A DNA stretch of 64,000 nt from Microcaldota archaeon (GCA_021799635.1 JAJZAB010000001.1:1-64000); one strand, 5' to 3'; counted from the first letter of the stretch, positions 7,867 to 16,729 are shown. Notes: generated by a model not told the origin, from the sequence alone. A program made the numbers and translations.

Positions 7867-8670
7867 ATGGCTGCGAATCTCCGAAGCTACGTAGGGTACC
7901 TCAAGATAGGACTTAAGAGCCAGTTCGCCTATAAGGCGGACAAGTTCATGAGCGTGCTGCTGACCCTGATAGGCCCATTCATATCGATAATAGTGTGGTA
8001 TGTAATATTCAGCGCATCGCGGAGCGCAACGATAGCAGGCTTCAACTTCACAGACCTGTCAGCGTACTTCCTAATCGTGGCGGGACTCAACATATTAAAT
8101 ACGCCCGGCTTCATAGATGTGATGCAGGGAGCTGTGAAGGAGGGCAGCATAGTTAACTACTTCACCAAGCCTGCAAGGCTACTACCGCAGATGTTCCTCG
8201 TTGGACTGCCAGAAGTCTTGGTAGAATCTGCCATAATAATGCTTCCAATAGTTTTGGTAGCGATGTACCTGCTGCACGCAAGCCTCGGCACATACACTGT
8301 GCTTCTGTTTATAATGGAGGCGGGCATGGCGTTTGTTATGCTACAGCTCATAAGCGGGCTGATTGGCGTACTGGCAGTATACACTACTGAGATATGGGGA
8401 ATATTCTCGATTGTTGACTGGATAGTGTACTTGCTTGGAGGTGGGCTGCTGCCAATCAGCATGTTCCCTCCCGGCATAGCCCACTTCCTCTTGGTCCTGC
8501 CGTTCAGCTTAGTGTTCTATCTGCCCGCCGCTACGCTGATAGGAATGATACCGCTACAGGAGTCGCTTGCATATACGTTATTGATGCTCGGATGGCTTGC
8601 AGCTCTAGCGGCTGCCCTAAACTTCGAGTGGAAGTCCGCTGTCAGGAGAATAAGTGTAGTTGGTGTTTGA
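7867..8670 (+). CDS. ABC-2 type permease (DUF990-like), first subunit
   Basis: This 267-residue membrane protein has about six helices (for example FMSVLLTLIGPFISIIVWYVIF, VLVESAIIMLPIVLVAMYLL and the C-terminal TLLMLGWLAALAAALNF). The conserved segment EGSIVNYFTKPARLLPQMF between helices is typical of this exporter permease family. ATG 7867 starts four bases after the ATPase stop; an in-frame upstream extension overlaps the ATPase gene and is rejected. It should pair with the next gene to form the transmembrane path. Confidence 0.9.
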   Translation: MAANLRSYVGYLKIGLKSQFAYKADKFMSVLLTLIGPFISIIVWYVIFSASRSATIAGFNFTDLSAYFLIVAGLNILNTPGFIDVMQGAVKEGSIVNYFTKPARLLPQMFLVGLPEVLVESAIIMLPIVLVAMYLLHASLGTYTVLLFIMEAGMAFVMLQLISGLIGVLAVYTTEIWGIFSIVDWIVYLLGGGLLPISMFPPGIAHFLLVLPFSLVFYLPAATLIGMIPLQESLAYTLLMLGWLAALAAALNFEWKSAVRRISVVGV

Positions 8671-8671
8671 G

Positions 8672-9466
8672 ATGTCGCACCTTATACCTAGAAGCATTCG
8701 GCTCTTCATGAAGATCCAGAAGTACGGCTGGGTATCCATGCTGGCCTACAGGCTCCAGGTCATAATGTGGATTGTGACATCATCGTTCTCAACTATAATG
8801 TCTTACGCCGTAGTGACCGTTATATACAATGTATCCAGCGGCATACCTGGGTGGAGTTACTTCCAGCTGCTCGCCCTATCGGCAACGGCCAACCTGATGT
8901 ACGGCGTCTCTTTCTACTTAGTGAACCCGTATAACACTGCGAAGAGTCTAAGGACCGGCGGCATTGACGTGTATATAACGAAACCGTACAATCCAGTCCT
9001 CAGTATGCTTGCGCGCTCCGGCAACCTAAGCAACATAGGCAATGTTGCTGGAGGTGTCATACTTCTTGCCTACGCGATGATGAACCTAAGCCCCTCCACA
9101 GCCGCCGTGGCTGCGTTCGCGGCAATCTTCATCCTTGGACTAGCCGTAGCGCCCCTCTTCGTACTGTTCTTCACCATACTGATGTACGTGATCTTCAAGA
9201 GCGGCAACTTCATCAACTGGTTCATGACAAATGTAAGGACCGCCGTCTCGTACCCGATAGGGGTATACGGGATAATCGGCACCCTGATATTCACTGTGCT
9301 GCTGCCCTTCGGGCTTGCCACGTTCTACCCGTCCTCTGCATTGTTGGCTAGAATAAGCTACATCTCGGTGCTAGCCGTGGCTGCGTTCGAGGTGGCGCTG
9401 ATTGTTATGTTCTATAAGGGCTCCCTGTGGCTCATAAAAAACCATTACCAGAGCGGCGGAGGCTGA
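8672..9466 (+). CDS. ABC-2 type permease, second subunit
   Basis: This is a roughly 264-residue polytopic protein with about six helices. The internal GGIDVYITKPYNPVLSML matches the TKP motif also found in the partner permease (NYFTKPARLL), so the two subunits are homologous. ATG 8672 follows the previous stop by one base and has GGTG six bases before it, indicating translational coupling. It is the last gene of the exporter operon; base composition drops sharply in GC after its stop. Confidence 0.9.
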   Translation: MSHLIPRSIRLFMKIQKYGWVSMLAYRLQVIMWIVTSSFSTIMSYAVVTVIYNVSSGIPGWSYFQLLALSATANLMYGVSFYLVNPYNTAKSLRTGGIDVYITKPYNPVLSMLARSGNLSNIGNVAGGVILLAYAMMNLSPSTAAVAAFAAIFILGLAVAPLFVLFFTILMYVIFKSGNFINWFMTNVRTAVSYPIGVYGIIGTLIFTVLLPFGLATFYPSSALLARISYISVLAVAAFEVALIVMFYKGSLWLIKNHYQSGGG

Positions 9467-9498
9467 CCTGAACAATCCAGCATAAAGCCTGAGGATCG

Positions 9499-9765
9499 GT
9501 GTTAGCTATATACCTATGGAGACCAATTAACTCAACCTTTGGAAATGATAAAGTGCTTACTTATTTCAGTGAAGTTCCAATAGGATTTACTGCGAGAGAT
9601 GCTTATAATGTATTAGACCCAGCTTTATATCCAGTATATAGGAAAAAATATATACCTAAAATGCTTGTTAAGGAATTATGGCATTCGCAAGAATTTAGCG
9701 AAAAGATATATGATATGGTTAAAAAGCATATCATAGAAGGACCATACCATATTTTAAGGTTTTAG
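9499..9765 (+). CDS. AT-rich hypothetical protein, 88 aa
   Basis: The GTG-initiated ORF reads MLAIYLWRPINS and ends EGPYHILRF. It is rich in Tyr, Lys and aromatic residues, with no signal peptide or clear membrane helix. Codons are much more A/T-ending than in the exporter genes just upstream, and the same is true of the C39-like gene downstream, so the pair looks like a separately acquired unit. No family is recognised. As neighbour of a protease-like gene it might be a partner or substrate, but nothing in the sequence proves that. Confidence 0.5.
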   Translation: MLAIYLWRPINSTFGNDKVLTYFSEVPIGFTARDAYNVLDPALYPVYRKKYIPKMLVKELWHSQEFSEKIYDMVKKHIIEGPYHILRF

Positions 9766-9877
9766 ACCACAGGAGTTATATCAGAAGGGCTGTTACAGAG
9801 ATTCCTAATGAAGAATAGGTAATGCCTTTATAGTAGTTTTCATTTCAGAAACATCGGTAGGTTAAAGAGGGACTAAA

Positions 9878-10417
9878 ATGGTAAAAAAACCATTTAGCAG
9901 AGTTCAAAATACAGCTGAGACTTGCTTACCGATATGCTTAATGACACTTCTCGATCATAAGTCAATAAAAGTCAAAGACACTGAAGAAATGAACATACTA
10001 ATAAATGGATTAGAGATAACCAGACTAGATTATGCATTTGGACAACTGAAGTATGTTGTAGAGAAATACGGAGTCTCGATAGATGCAGCTATAGAAAATA
10101 CGTTATTCTATAATAAATTGTCCAAGCTAAAACATCCATCTGGGCTGAAATTAGAAAACAAGAAGGTAGATAAAAAGCTTATAGCAGACATAACTAGTAG
10201 GACAAATCCTATAGTCTATATAGATAGATTTTATCTGGGCGGAGATTATCATTATCCTCATTTTGTGGTAGTAACATCTTTTGACAATAACAAAACGAGA
10301 ATATTTGACCCTTGGATTGGCGGGGAAATGCTCGTGGATACCAAAAGATTTATCAGGGCAATAGAGGGACTAAGAAACAACCTTAAACTATCCCCAAAGC
10401 TCATCTTTATTCGTTAG
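9878..10417 (+). CDS. Peptidase C39-like cysteine protease (AT-rich)
   Basis: This 179-residue protein has a C39_2-type papain-like pattern: the oxyanion Gln and nucleophile in VQNTAETCLPIC (Q10, C16), then His in YHYPHFVVV and Asp in IFDPWIGGE. Unlike the relative at 5760, all three catalytic residues are present. The domain fills the whole protein, with no transporter part, signal peptide or membrane anchor. In bacteria, C39 domains trim leader peptides during export. The ABC-2 exporter 400 bp upstream makes a processing/export link plausible but unproven. Base composition is visibly lower in GC than flanking genes, suggesting transfer. Confidence 0.65.
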   Translation: MVKKPFSRVQNTAETCLPICLMTLLDHKSIKVKDTEEMNILINGLEITRLDYAFGQLKYVVEKYGVSIDAAIENTLFYNKLSKLKHPSGLKLENKKVDKKLIADITSRTNPIVYIDRFYLGGDYHYPHFVVVTSFDNNKTRIFDPWIGGEMLVDTKRFIRAIEGLRNNLKLSPKLIFIR

Positions 10418-10461
10418 ATTTTTACAGCTATATTGTAAGAAAGTAAACATATGCTATAATC

Positions 10462-11055
10462 ATGCATAAACTAGGCAGATTTCCGCAGAAGGGGATAAGG
10501 ACATACAATGAGATAGTAGCACTGAGCAAGAAAAAGAGGAACCTCAACAAAACGGAAACGAAACGGCTCCTCGGGATGAACATCGCCCTAAATTCAATAG
10601 TGCACGATTTTGTGGCGGCGGACCTGCGCGCGATGTATCCATTATCGGTTCTGGACATAGGATGTGGCGATGGAAGGTTACTGGCGAAACTCGCAAGAAC
10701 CAAAGGCTTCAAAGGCTCCAGACTGTTCGGGATTGACAGGTCTCAGAAGGCGATAAATAAGGCAAGGAAGCGCCATGGCAGAATGAAGAGGCTAATAAAC
10801 TTCAGTACCGGCACCAACACCAAAATACCTTACCCGGAAAAGTTTGATTTGATAATCACGTGCCTCTCCTTCCACGAGTGGAAAGACAGGAGGAGTAGTA
10901 TACCCTACATATTAAGCAGGCTGAACGAAAGGGGATCCTTCATCTTATATGATACGCTGCCGATAAACGAAAGGGTGTTTAGAAGTTATTGGGATATAAA
11001 ACCTAACGTGCAGAAAAACAAAGTCATGGTCAGGGTTGTTTATCAGCTTCGATAG
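10462..11055 (+). CDS. Class I SAM-dependent methyltransferase
   Basis: This 197-residue protein has the Rossmann methyltransferase core: motif I VLDIGCGDGRLLAKLA (about residues 69-84), motif II acidic end LFGIDRSQKAI, motif IV DLIITCLSFHEW and post-motif GSFILYDTLP. The N-terminal 60 residues are basic and helical. The Cys/Ser region of motif IV (TCLSFHEW) resembles small-molecule or lipid methyltransferases more than RNA enzymes. The target is unknown. GC content returns to the local norm here. Confidence 0.85.
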   Translation: MHKLGRFPQKGIRTYNEIVALSKKKRNLNKTETKRLLGMNIALNSIVHDFVAADLRAMYPLSVLDIGCGDGRLLAKLARTKGFKGSRLFGIDRSQKAINKARKRHGRMKRLINFSTGTNTKIPYPEKFDLIITCLSFHEWKDRRSSIPYILSRLNERGSFILYDTLPINERVFRSYWDIKPNVQKNKVMVRVVYQLR

Positions 11056-11111
11056 ATTCTGCGCGCTGATGTCCAGATAAATATACTAACAAACGCACTG
11101 GCTACTTGCAT

Positions 11112-11214
11112 AGCCTGGAGAGGGAATTGAACCCTCAACCTCATGCTTTCCGTGCTTTTGAATAGGTATCCAAAAACCTACAAGGCAAGCGCTCTGCCAT
11201 TGAGCTACCCAGGC
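11112..11214 (-). tRNA. tRNA-Thr(TGT) with a ~31-nt intron
   Basis: On the minus strand the acceptor GCCTGGG pairs with TCCAGGC, the D-arm is GCTC/GAGC, the T-arm is GAGGG TTCAATT CCCTC, and U is the discriminator, as in archaeal tRNA-Thr. The anticodon loop begins CTTGTA, giving TGT. The gene is 103 nt, about 31 more than needed, and the excess lies after position 37, where archaeal introns usually sit. The intron can fold TAGGT/ACCTA. The 3' anticodon-stem strand GCATG gives one U-U mismatch with CTTGC, which is odd, so the exact splice sites are uncertain. Confidence 0.8.
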
Positions 11215-11265
11215 ACGAATCATATTTGGTCGGCTATTTTTAAATACTCTTCTGGAGCGGCCCTA

Positions 11266-12570
11266 TTACCTCTTGTAGCCACTCCTTCTCCTGTGCCTGA
11301 ATCCTCCTACGTCACCGCCACGCTCACGAGATTCCCAGCCACTTCGCCTATCTCCCCTGAAGCTCCCATGCGGCCTCCTTCCTATGTATCCTCCGCCTTC
11401 CCTGGCCCGAATGCGCCCTTCGCCAAGGTGGTTAAGCACCTCCGCATTCTGGTACTTCGCTATGTCTAGGTTTATCTGGCTCATCCTGACGTTGGCCTCG
11501 TACTCAATCGCCCTTACAAGATCCTTCTCATCATATCCGAAAAGGGTGAACGCCCTTCCTTCCTTGCCCATTCGAGCGCTCCTACCTACCCTGTGCACAT
11601 AGTTGTACGGGCTTTCTGGCGCATCGAAATTTATTATGTCAGTAACATTGTCGATGTCAAGCCCCCTCGCCGCCACGTTTGTTGATATAAGGAACCTTGC
11701 CCCTTTCCTGAACCTGTCAAGAGATTTTTCCCTCCTAGCTTGCGTAAGGCCCCCGTGCATCAGTATGGCGTCGTATCCCTCCTTGACCAGGACCATGTGT
11801 ATTATGTCTGCCGCATTTTTTGTCCTGGAAAATATTATGGCTTTTTTCGGTGAGTATTGCTTTATGTATGCTAGCATGGCTGCGAACTTCATCCTTCCCT
11901 TTGCGAAGAAGTACGTGTGTGTTATGGTATCTACAGTAAGCTCCTCCTCCTTGCCAACGCTTATATTCTCATAATCCTGATTCATGTGCCGCTTTGCTAT
12001 GTCAACTATCTGCTTCGGCATGGTGGCTGAGAAGAGTAGCGTTTGCCTAGTCATCGGCGTCATCGAAAGTATGTACTCTATGTCATCTATGAATCCCATG
12101 TCTAGCATAGTGTCCGCCTCGTCAAGCACGACAAACCGCACCCTGTCGAGCCTCAGCGCGCCCCTTTCGATTAAATCTATTACCCTGCCAGGGGTGCCTA
12201 CTATTATGCTCGCGCCGTTCTCTATAGCCCTGATCTGCACATTCATGGATGCGCCTCCATACACTGTGGCCACGTTGAACCTGAGCGGTGTGCCAAGCCT
12301 CCCAGCAACCGTAGATATCTGCAGCGCCAGCTCCCTGGTAGGCACTATTATCAACGCGCACGGGTCCCTGGAGGGGCTTATGCTCTGCATTATTGGGACG
12401 AGGAAGGCGCCGGTCTTCCCCGTGCCGGTCTTTGCCCTGACTATCACATCCTTTCTCTTCAATACTGTTGGTATGGTGCGTTCCTGCACCTCTGTCGTTT
12501 TTATGAAACCTATCCTCCTGAGTGATTCCACAAGCTCGGGTTTCAGCCCAATATCTTTGAATTCTATCAA
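11266..12570 (-). CDS. DEAD-box RNA helicase
   Basis: The 434-residue ATP-dependent RNA helicase carries all core motifs: Q motif region FKDIGLKPELVESL, Walker A AKTGTGKTG, Ia PTRELALQ, Ib GTPGR, II DEAD, III SAT, and VI HRVGRSARMG. The last 50 residues are rich in Arg and Gly (RRPHGSFRGDRRSGW and similar), an RNA-binding tail like that of cold-shock helicases and ribosome-assembly factors. The expected role is unwinding structured RNA during ribosome assembly or decay. It ends about 50 bp from the tRNA-Thr gene on the same strand. Confidence 0.95.
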   Translation of the reverse strand: MIEFKDIGLKPELVESLRRIGFIKTTEVQERTIPTVLKRKDVIVRAKTGTGKTGAFLVPIMQSISPSRDPCALIIVPTRELALQISTVAGRLGTPLRFNVATVYGGASMNVQIRAIENGASIIVGTPGRVIDLIERGALRLDRVRFVVLDEADTMLDMGFIDDIEYILSMTPMTRQTLLFSATMPKQIVDIAKRHMNQDYENISVGKEEELTVDTITHTYFFAKGRMKFAAMLAYIKQYSPKKAIIFSRTKNAADIIHMVLVKEGYDAILMHGGLTQARREKSLDRFRKGARFLISTNVAARGLDIDNVTDIINFDAPESPYNYVHRVGRSARMGKEGRAFTLFGYDEKDLVRAIEYEANVRMSQINLDIAKYQNAEVLNHLGEGRIRAREGGGYIGRRPHGSFRGDRRSGWESRERGGDVGGFRHRRRSGYKR

Positions 12571-12686
12571 TAAATTACCTATTTTACATTAACTGCATTA
12601 CAATAAAGCAAGAAAAAGCTTTACATAAAGAATACTTTCCCTGATTTACTGTATTATTATAAGTACATTTAAATATATAGCTTTTG

Positions 12687-14279
12687 CTAAGCTCCGCCTC
12701 TTAGGAACATTTTTGAATAATTGACAAATACGTCGGTAATCAGGTGCAGCGGGCCCAGCCTTTTGCCGACATTGCCTATGAAATCAATGTTTTTACGCCC
12801 AACCGCCATTGTAGCGCAGAGCAGCGGAGGGAAAATCGCAAGCGCTACTACAATATCAACAGGTATTGCATAAACGCGCTGGCCCATGGCGTAGGATATG
12901 GCGAAAAGTATTACGCCGGCTGCCACCGATGAAACCGCAATGCGGGCAACGCCTCCCATCCTGTGCCTGATCTTGAACTGCTCCTTGAGCGCCATTATGT
13001 ATATTATGTCGAGCACTATCGGAGTCACCACGAAGAGAGCGACTATGACGCCGAGCGCCTTGTAGAGTGGAGTAAGTACAACCAAAAGGGCTATCTGCAT
13101 TGCCACTGCAAATACCTGATACCTCATGAAGCGCCGCGTGTCGCCATTCCCTATTATCAGGCTGCTGGCGTAGGTGCCAATCATCCCTACTGCCATGCCT
13201 GCTATTATTATCGAGAAAAAGAGAGGCGCCGTAGTGTAGCTGGATGAAAAAAGCAGCTTCACTATGGGCTCTGAGAGGGCGATGCCGAACGCAACCAGGG
13301 GGAGCATGAACAGTGATGTATAGTATATGCTGTTGTTGTATATGCTTTCCATCTTTTCAGATACGCTCTTTTTTGACAGCGCGCTGGAGAAGGTGGCGAG
13401 CAGTATGAAGTTTATTGAGGTGACCGTCAGCTCCACAAACCTGCCAAGCCTGAACGCAGAGCTATAATTTCCCACCACCTGCGCTGCGGCGAACGCGCCA
13501 AGAAGCAGAACCGAAAGGCTGGATGCACCCTGCACAGCAATGTTAGACGCTACCACTGGCGCAGAGAAAGCGGTGATTTCCTTTGCTGCCCTTTTGTCAA
13601 TCCCTGTAAAAAGGAACCTTGCTTTCCTGAAAGCGTAGAACAGCCCTACCGCGGCTCCGACAACCAAACCTATCAGCATGCCTGATACAGCTCCTGCCAC
13701 GCCAAAACCCAAAAGGACCAGGATCACTGAGCCTGCAAGGTAGAATATTGAATATAGGGTGTTTGCTATGGTCGCTTCCTTGACCAAACCAAACCCAACC
13801 AGGGCTGCCTGGGTAAGATTGAACGCAACAGATACAAACTCGACCAACGCGGCTATTTCAAGAGCCACGGCAAGCGTTGGGTTGTGGTAAATTGAGTTTG
13901 ATATAACGCCGCTTAGGAGGAAACCAGCAACGGCTATGACTATGCCAACAGACAATGATATGTAGTAGCCATTGGATACTATCCTGCGCGCCCTTTCTAT
14001 TTCCCCGCTCCTGAGGCCTGGCAACATTTTCCTGAACGCGGTTCCCATCCCGAAGTTGCTTGCAATCCCAAGAAAGCCTGCAAAAGATATTGCTATGCTG
14101 TAGAGACCAAACGCGGCAGGCTGCAGCACCCTGGTCAGGAATATCAGTAGTACAAGCACTATTACCGATGTACCGATCTCGCCGCCAACGTATATGAAAC
14201 CCTTCTTCGCTGTGCTTATCCCCAGTTCCTTCACTTCGTCGCTAGGGTCCTGGTCTTCATATGCCATTCTATCATCCAA
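12687..14279 (-). CDS. Polysaccharide flippase (Wzx/MATE-like)
   Basis: This 530-residue integral membrane protein has about 12-14 helices and the family's first-helix pattern TAKKGFIYVGGEIGTSVIVLVLLIFLTRVLQPAAFGLYSIA. It belongs to the MOP flippases that move lipid-linked sugars across the membrane for surface glycan or N-glycan assembly. It would act after glycosyltransferases such as those at 2497 and 39190, although they are not adjacent. It begins only a few bases after the trpS stop on the same strand, so the two may be co-transcribed. Confidence 0.88.
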   Translation of the reverse strand: MDDRMAYEDQDPSDEVKELGISTAKKGFIYVGGEIGTSVIVLVLLIFLTRVLQPAAFGLYSIAISFAGFLGIASNFGMGTAFRKMLPGLRSGEIERARRIVSNGYYISLSVGIVIAVAGFLLSGVISNSIYHNPTLAVALEIAALVEFVSVAFNLTQAALVGFGLVKEATIANTLYSIFYLAGSVILVLLGFGVAGAVSGMLIGLVVGAAVGLFYAFRKARFLFTGIDKRAAKEITAFSAPVVASNIAVQGASSLSVLLLGAFAAAQVVGNYSSAFRLGRFVELTVTSINFILLATFSSALSKKSVSEKMESIYNNSIYYTSLFMLPLVAFGIALSEPIVKLLFSSSYTTAPLFFSIIIAGMAVGMIGTYASSLIIGNGDTRRFMRYQVFAVAMQIALLVVLTPLYKALGVIVALFVVTPIVLDIIYIMALKEQFKIRHRMGGVARIAVSSVAAGVILFAISYAMGQRVYAIPVDIVVALAIFPPLLCATMAVGRKNIDFIGNVGKRLGPLHLITDVFVNYSKMFLRGGA

Positions 14280-14283
14280 AGGA

Positions 14284-15432
14284 TTAGTCAGTTACCATGA
14301 ACCTGTCAATTTGCTTCTTGGTCTCTGCTACCCTATCCCTATGCTCTTTAAGGAAGCGGTTTATCCTCGTGGCAAGGTCCTTCTTGTGCTCGCCGGCTAG
14401 TATCGTGCCGTTTCTTTCCGCATCAAATATCTTCTCCAGCTTAATATCGTCAGGCTCGAAAAGGAATTTGTAGTACTGGCAAACCATGCATCTGTCCGGG
14501 TCACCGCCGTACTTTTTCTGCAGCTCAGCGGTTGCCTGCTGTCCCGTAAGCGCCATTCCCACCTTCTTAAACACGGTTTCCTCCGAATCGTCCAGGAATA
14601 TCACTCCTGTCTTGTTATCTGACGACTGCGACATCTTATCATCGCCCTGAAGGCCGGGCAGGAACTTGCTGTGCAGTATGGCGGGCTTGTAGTACCCAAG
14701 CTTGCCCATCACATCCCTCGCTACCCTGAAGTGAACGTCCTGATCCACTCCAAGCGGTATCAGGCAGGGTACGTTGTGGCCTACCTCCACGGACTTGAGG
14801 AACGCAGGCACAGCCTGCATGCTTGTGTAAAATATCCAGCCTATGTTTGCGCTGTTGTCCATTCCAAATGCGTCCTTTACGGTTGAGAAGGTTATCCTGC
14901 TGGCTACCCGGACCGCCTGCTTGTACAGCGTCTTGGCGTAGTCGGTATCTATGAATATTTTGGTCTTTTTGGGGTCGAAGCCAAGAGCGGCTATATTCAA
15001 AGCCGCATTTTCTGCCAGATTGTGGTATTCCTCCAGTGGCAGTTTTGCATCGCCCTTAAATGAATGGAAAAGGAACTTTTCCTCATCGGGGATCTGTATG
15101 TAAACTTCTGCGCCGAACTTCTCCTGGAACCACTTTGTCAGCATGAAGGGCAGCAGATGCCCTATGTGCATACCACCAGACGGTGCAATGCCTGTATAAA
15201 GATAAAAATTGTTGCCTTTCTCATATTCATCGAGCAGCCAGCCAAGCTCCCGCTGCGCGAACACTATCCTCCTCCTTATGAAAGGATGCAGCACTTTCGT
15301 ATGCTTCTCAATCCTTTCGATAAGCCCGCGGTCGAGGTCCTTTATGCCAAACTGCTTCTCAAGGGCGGCATAATCAATCTTGCCCTCGACCTGCCAAGGC
15401 GTCACTACGAAAGAGCCTTCCATATGGATCAT
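14284..15432 (-). CDS. trpS: Tryptophanyl-tRNA synthetase, archaeal/eukaryal type
   Basis: This class I synthetase has 382 residues. HIGH-type motif: PSGGMHIGHLLPF (about residues 84-96). The KMSKS-type motif appears as DDKMSQSSDN, a normal archaeal/eukaryal TrpRS variant. IPLGVDQDVHFRVARD and the tryptophan-pocket segment YTSMQ also match. A second ATG three codons in (MEGSFVV) is an equally likely start. Downstream is the flippase; upstream, 24 bp away on the same strand, is the CDGSH gene. Confidence 0.95.
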   Translation of the reverse strand: MIHMEGSFVVTPWQVEGKIDYAALEKQFGIKDLDRGLIERIEKHTKVLHPFIRRRIVFAQRELGWLLDEYEKGNNFYLYTGIAPSGGMHIGHLLPFMLTKWFQEKFGAEVYIQIPDEEKFLFHSFKGDAKLPLEEYHNLAENAALNIAALGFDPKKTKIFIDTDYAKTLYKQAVRVASRITFSTVKDAFGMDNSANIGWIFYTSMQAVPAFLKSVEVGHNVPCLIPLGVDQDVHFRVARDVMGKLGYYKPAILHSKFLPGLQGDDKMSQSSDNKTGVIFLDDSEETVFKKVGMALTGQQATAELQKKYGGDPDRCMVCQYYKFLFEPDDIKLEKIFDAERNGTILAGEHKKDLATRINRFLKEHRDRVAETKKQIDRFMVTD

Positions 15433-15455
15433 AGCCTTTATGCCAACAAAGGCTT

Positions 15456-15734
15456 TTATTCATTGTGTGCGTTAGGGAGGTCTGTTTCCTTGTAGTGCGG
15501 ATCGATGCAGGACTGGTTCTTTTTGCTGTCGTAGCTGTAGATTCTGCCCTCTTCCTCATTCTGCGTCGCCTTGTGGGAGCCATCGCAGAATGGCTTGTTG
15601 TTAGACAGCCCACACGCACAGATATGTATCTCATAGCCGAGCACCTTTTCATCCTTTGTCAGGCTTGGCATTCCTGGCAGGTCCCCGAGCCTGACCCTGA
15701 ACGGGTGCTTCATGTCGTGTCTAATCAATCTCAT
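15456..15734 (-). CDS. CDGSH-type iron-sulfur protein
   Basis: This small protein of about 92 residues has a single CDGSH signature, CACGLSNNKPFCDGSHK. The three Cys and one His bind a [2Fe-2S] cluster, typically used for electron or cluster transfer. No membrane anchor is visible, in contrast to mitochondrial mitoNEET. The ORF could be extended 17 codons upstream (CCCCR region), but ATG 15734 gives a normal N-terminus before the conserved HPFRVRLGDLPGMPSL region. Partners are not evident from neighbours (trpS). Confidence 0.88.
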   Translation of the reverse strand: MRLIRHDMKHPFRVRLGDLPGMPSLTKDEKVLGYEIHICACGLSNNKPFCDGSHKATQNEEEGRIYSYDSKKNQSCIDPHYKETDLPNAHNE

Positions 15735-15859
15735 AAAATCAACTATTACACGACAACAGCAACATTTAATAATCTTATCCATCATAGACTATTGCTCTTT
15801 ATATAAAGGGGTAAATTGAGACCCGTAATCAGGAGTTTAAACAAAGGCGGTGCTTAAAA

Positions 15860-16012
15860 ATGGGAAAATTTCCCTTGGCTGATGCCGAGATATCAAAGAT
15901 AGTAATATGCAAAAGATGCAAGGCCAGGAACAGGGCCGGAGTTGAAAAATGCAGAAAATGCGGCTATACGTACCTGAGGCCGAAGAGAAAGGATATTAAA
16001 ATCAAGAAATAG
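15860..16012 (+). CDS. rpl40e: Ribosomal protein L40e
   Basis: A 50-residue protein reading MGKFPLADAEISK, then ICKRCKARNRAG, then CRKCGYTYLRPKRKD. The two CxxC pairs form the L40e zinc finger, and the short length matches archaeal L40e, which lacks the ubiquitin fusion of eukaryotes. It is a component of the large ribosomal subunit. It heads a same-strand cluster with a winged-helix protein, an unknown protein and a zinc-ribbon protein. The start has GGTG seven bases upstream. Confidence 0.95.
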   Translation: MGKFPLADAEISKIVICKRCKARNRAGVEKCRKCGYTYLRPKRKDIKIKK

Positions 16013-16029
16013 CTTAACGCGGTGAAAAA

Positions 16030-16251
16030 ATGGCTGAACTTAATCCGATGGAGGAGTTGATTGTGAAGGCGATGCAGGAGCTTGGCGCTACAAAGGATAC
16101 TGCAATAAAGACATCAGACGACATAGCCAAGAAAAGCAACAGACCAAAGGGCATGGTAAACAACACCCTGGTGTCACTTGTGCAGAAGGGAGTCATAAAG
16201 AGGGTAGCCAGGGAAAAAGCATCAGGTTACTATATAATTGCAGGCAAGTGA
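16030..16251 (+). CDS. Small winged-helix protein (MarR/S25e-like size)
   Basis: The 73-residue single winged-helix domain has helix 1 ELIVKAMQELGA, a helix-turn-helix from TSDDIAKKSNRPKGMVNNTLVSLVQKG, and a wing VIKRVAREKASGYYIIAG. There is nothing else in the protein. It may be a DNA-binding regulator, or a ribosome-linked protein given its place 17 bp after L40e and its resemblance in size and fold to S25e. ATG 16030 follows GGTG by five nucleotides. Confidence 0.75.
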   Translation: MAELNPMEELIVKAMQELGATKDTAIKTSDDIAKKSNRPKGMVNNTLVSLVQKGVIKRVAREKASGYYIIAGK

Positions 16252-16255
16252 GCCA

Positions 16256-16729
16256 ATGGAAGAGCCTAGCGAATACATAGACTTCATGGCCAAGTATAAA
16301 GACTGGATATCAATAAAAAGGATGGGCATATACGGAGATACGAGGCCTGAGGAGGTTGTTTTTCACATGGCGCTGATACGCTCTACTATAGATAACAAGG
16401 CGTTCGAGCTCCTGGGCATAAAAACAGATGTGCTCGACACAGCGGCCGGAGTGGTGACGGCAGGAAAGAAGAGTGGCTATTCGTCCCTTGCCGAGGCGAT
16501 TTCCGCCCTGGACTCTCCAGATACAAAGAAAGCCATAGCCGAAGCATGCGGCGAAAAGGGAGACCTCAGCCCGGTGGCCAAGATATACCTGCTTGGTAAG
16601 GTGCTTAACAACCTGAATTTTGACTCTGGCATAAACCAGAAGGTCCTTTCAAAAATATACCCTGATTTGAAGATAAAGAAGCCAATGGGCAGGTTTGGGA
16701 GCAAGAAGAAGGCTGCGGAAAGTGATTGA
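16256..16729 (+). CDS. Conserved archaeal protein, possibly DUF2666
   Basis: This is a 157-residue, mostly helical soluble protein. The N-terminal EYIDFMAKYKDWISIKRM followed by RPEEVVFHMALIRSTIDNKAFELLGI recalls the DUF2666 family of ARMAN/Methanocaldococcus-type archaea; that assignment is from memory and tentative. A Lys-rich C-terminus (SKKKAAESD) ends it. The ATG is preceded by GTG + 5 nt and lies four bases after the previous stop. Its TGA stop is followed in the same frame, without any gap, by the zinc-ribbon reading frame. Confidence 0.75.
   Translation: MEEPSEYIDFMAKYKDWISIKRMGIYGDTRPEEVVFHMALIRSTIDNKAFELLGIKTDVLDTAAGVVTAGKKSGYSSLAEAISALDSPDTKKAIAEACGEKGDLSPVAKIYLLGKVLNNLNFDSGINQKVLSKIYPDLKIKKPMGRFGSKKKAAESD

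Noticed and set aside
15465-15806. 113-codon plus-strand ORF over the CDGSH gene
   Set aside because: The minus strand encodes an intact CDGSH motif, and the plus ORF has no ribosome site.
16727-16729. TGA as a recoded (selenocysteine or pyrrolysine-like) codon
   Set aside because: TGA ends many other genes here, no SECIS-like hairpin is evident, and the spacing of GTG to ATC offers a simpler explanation.
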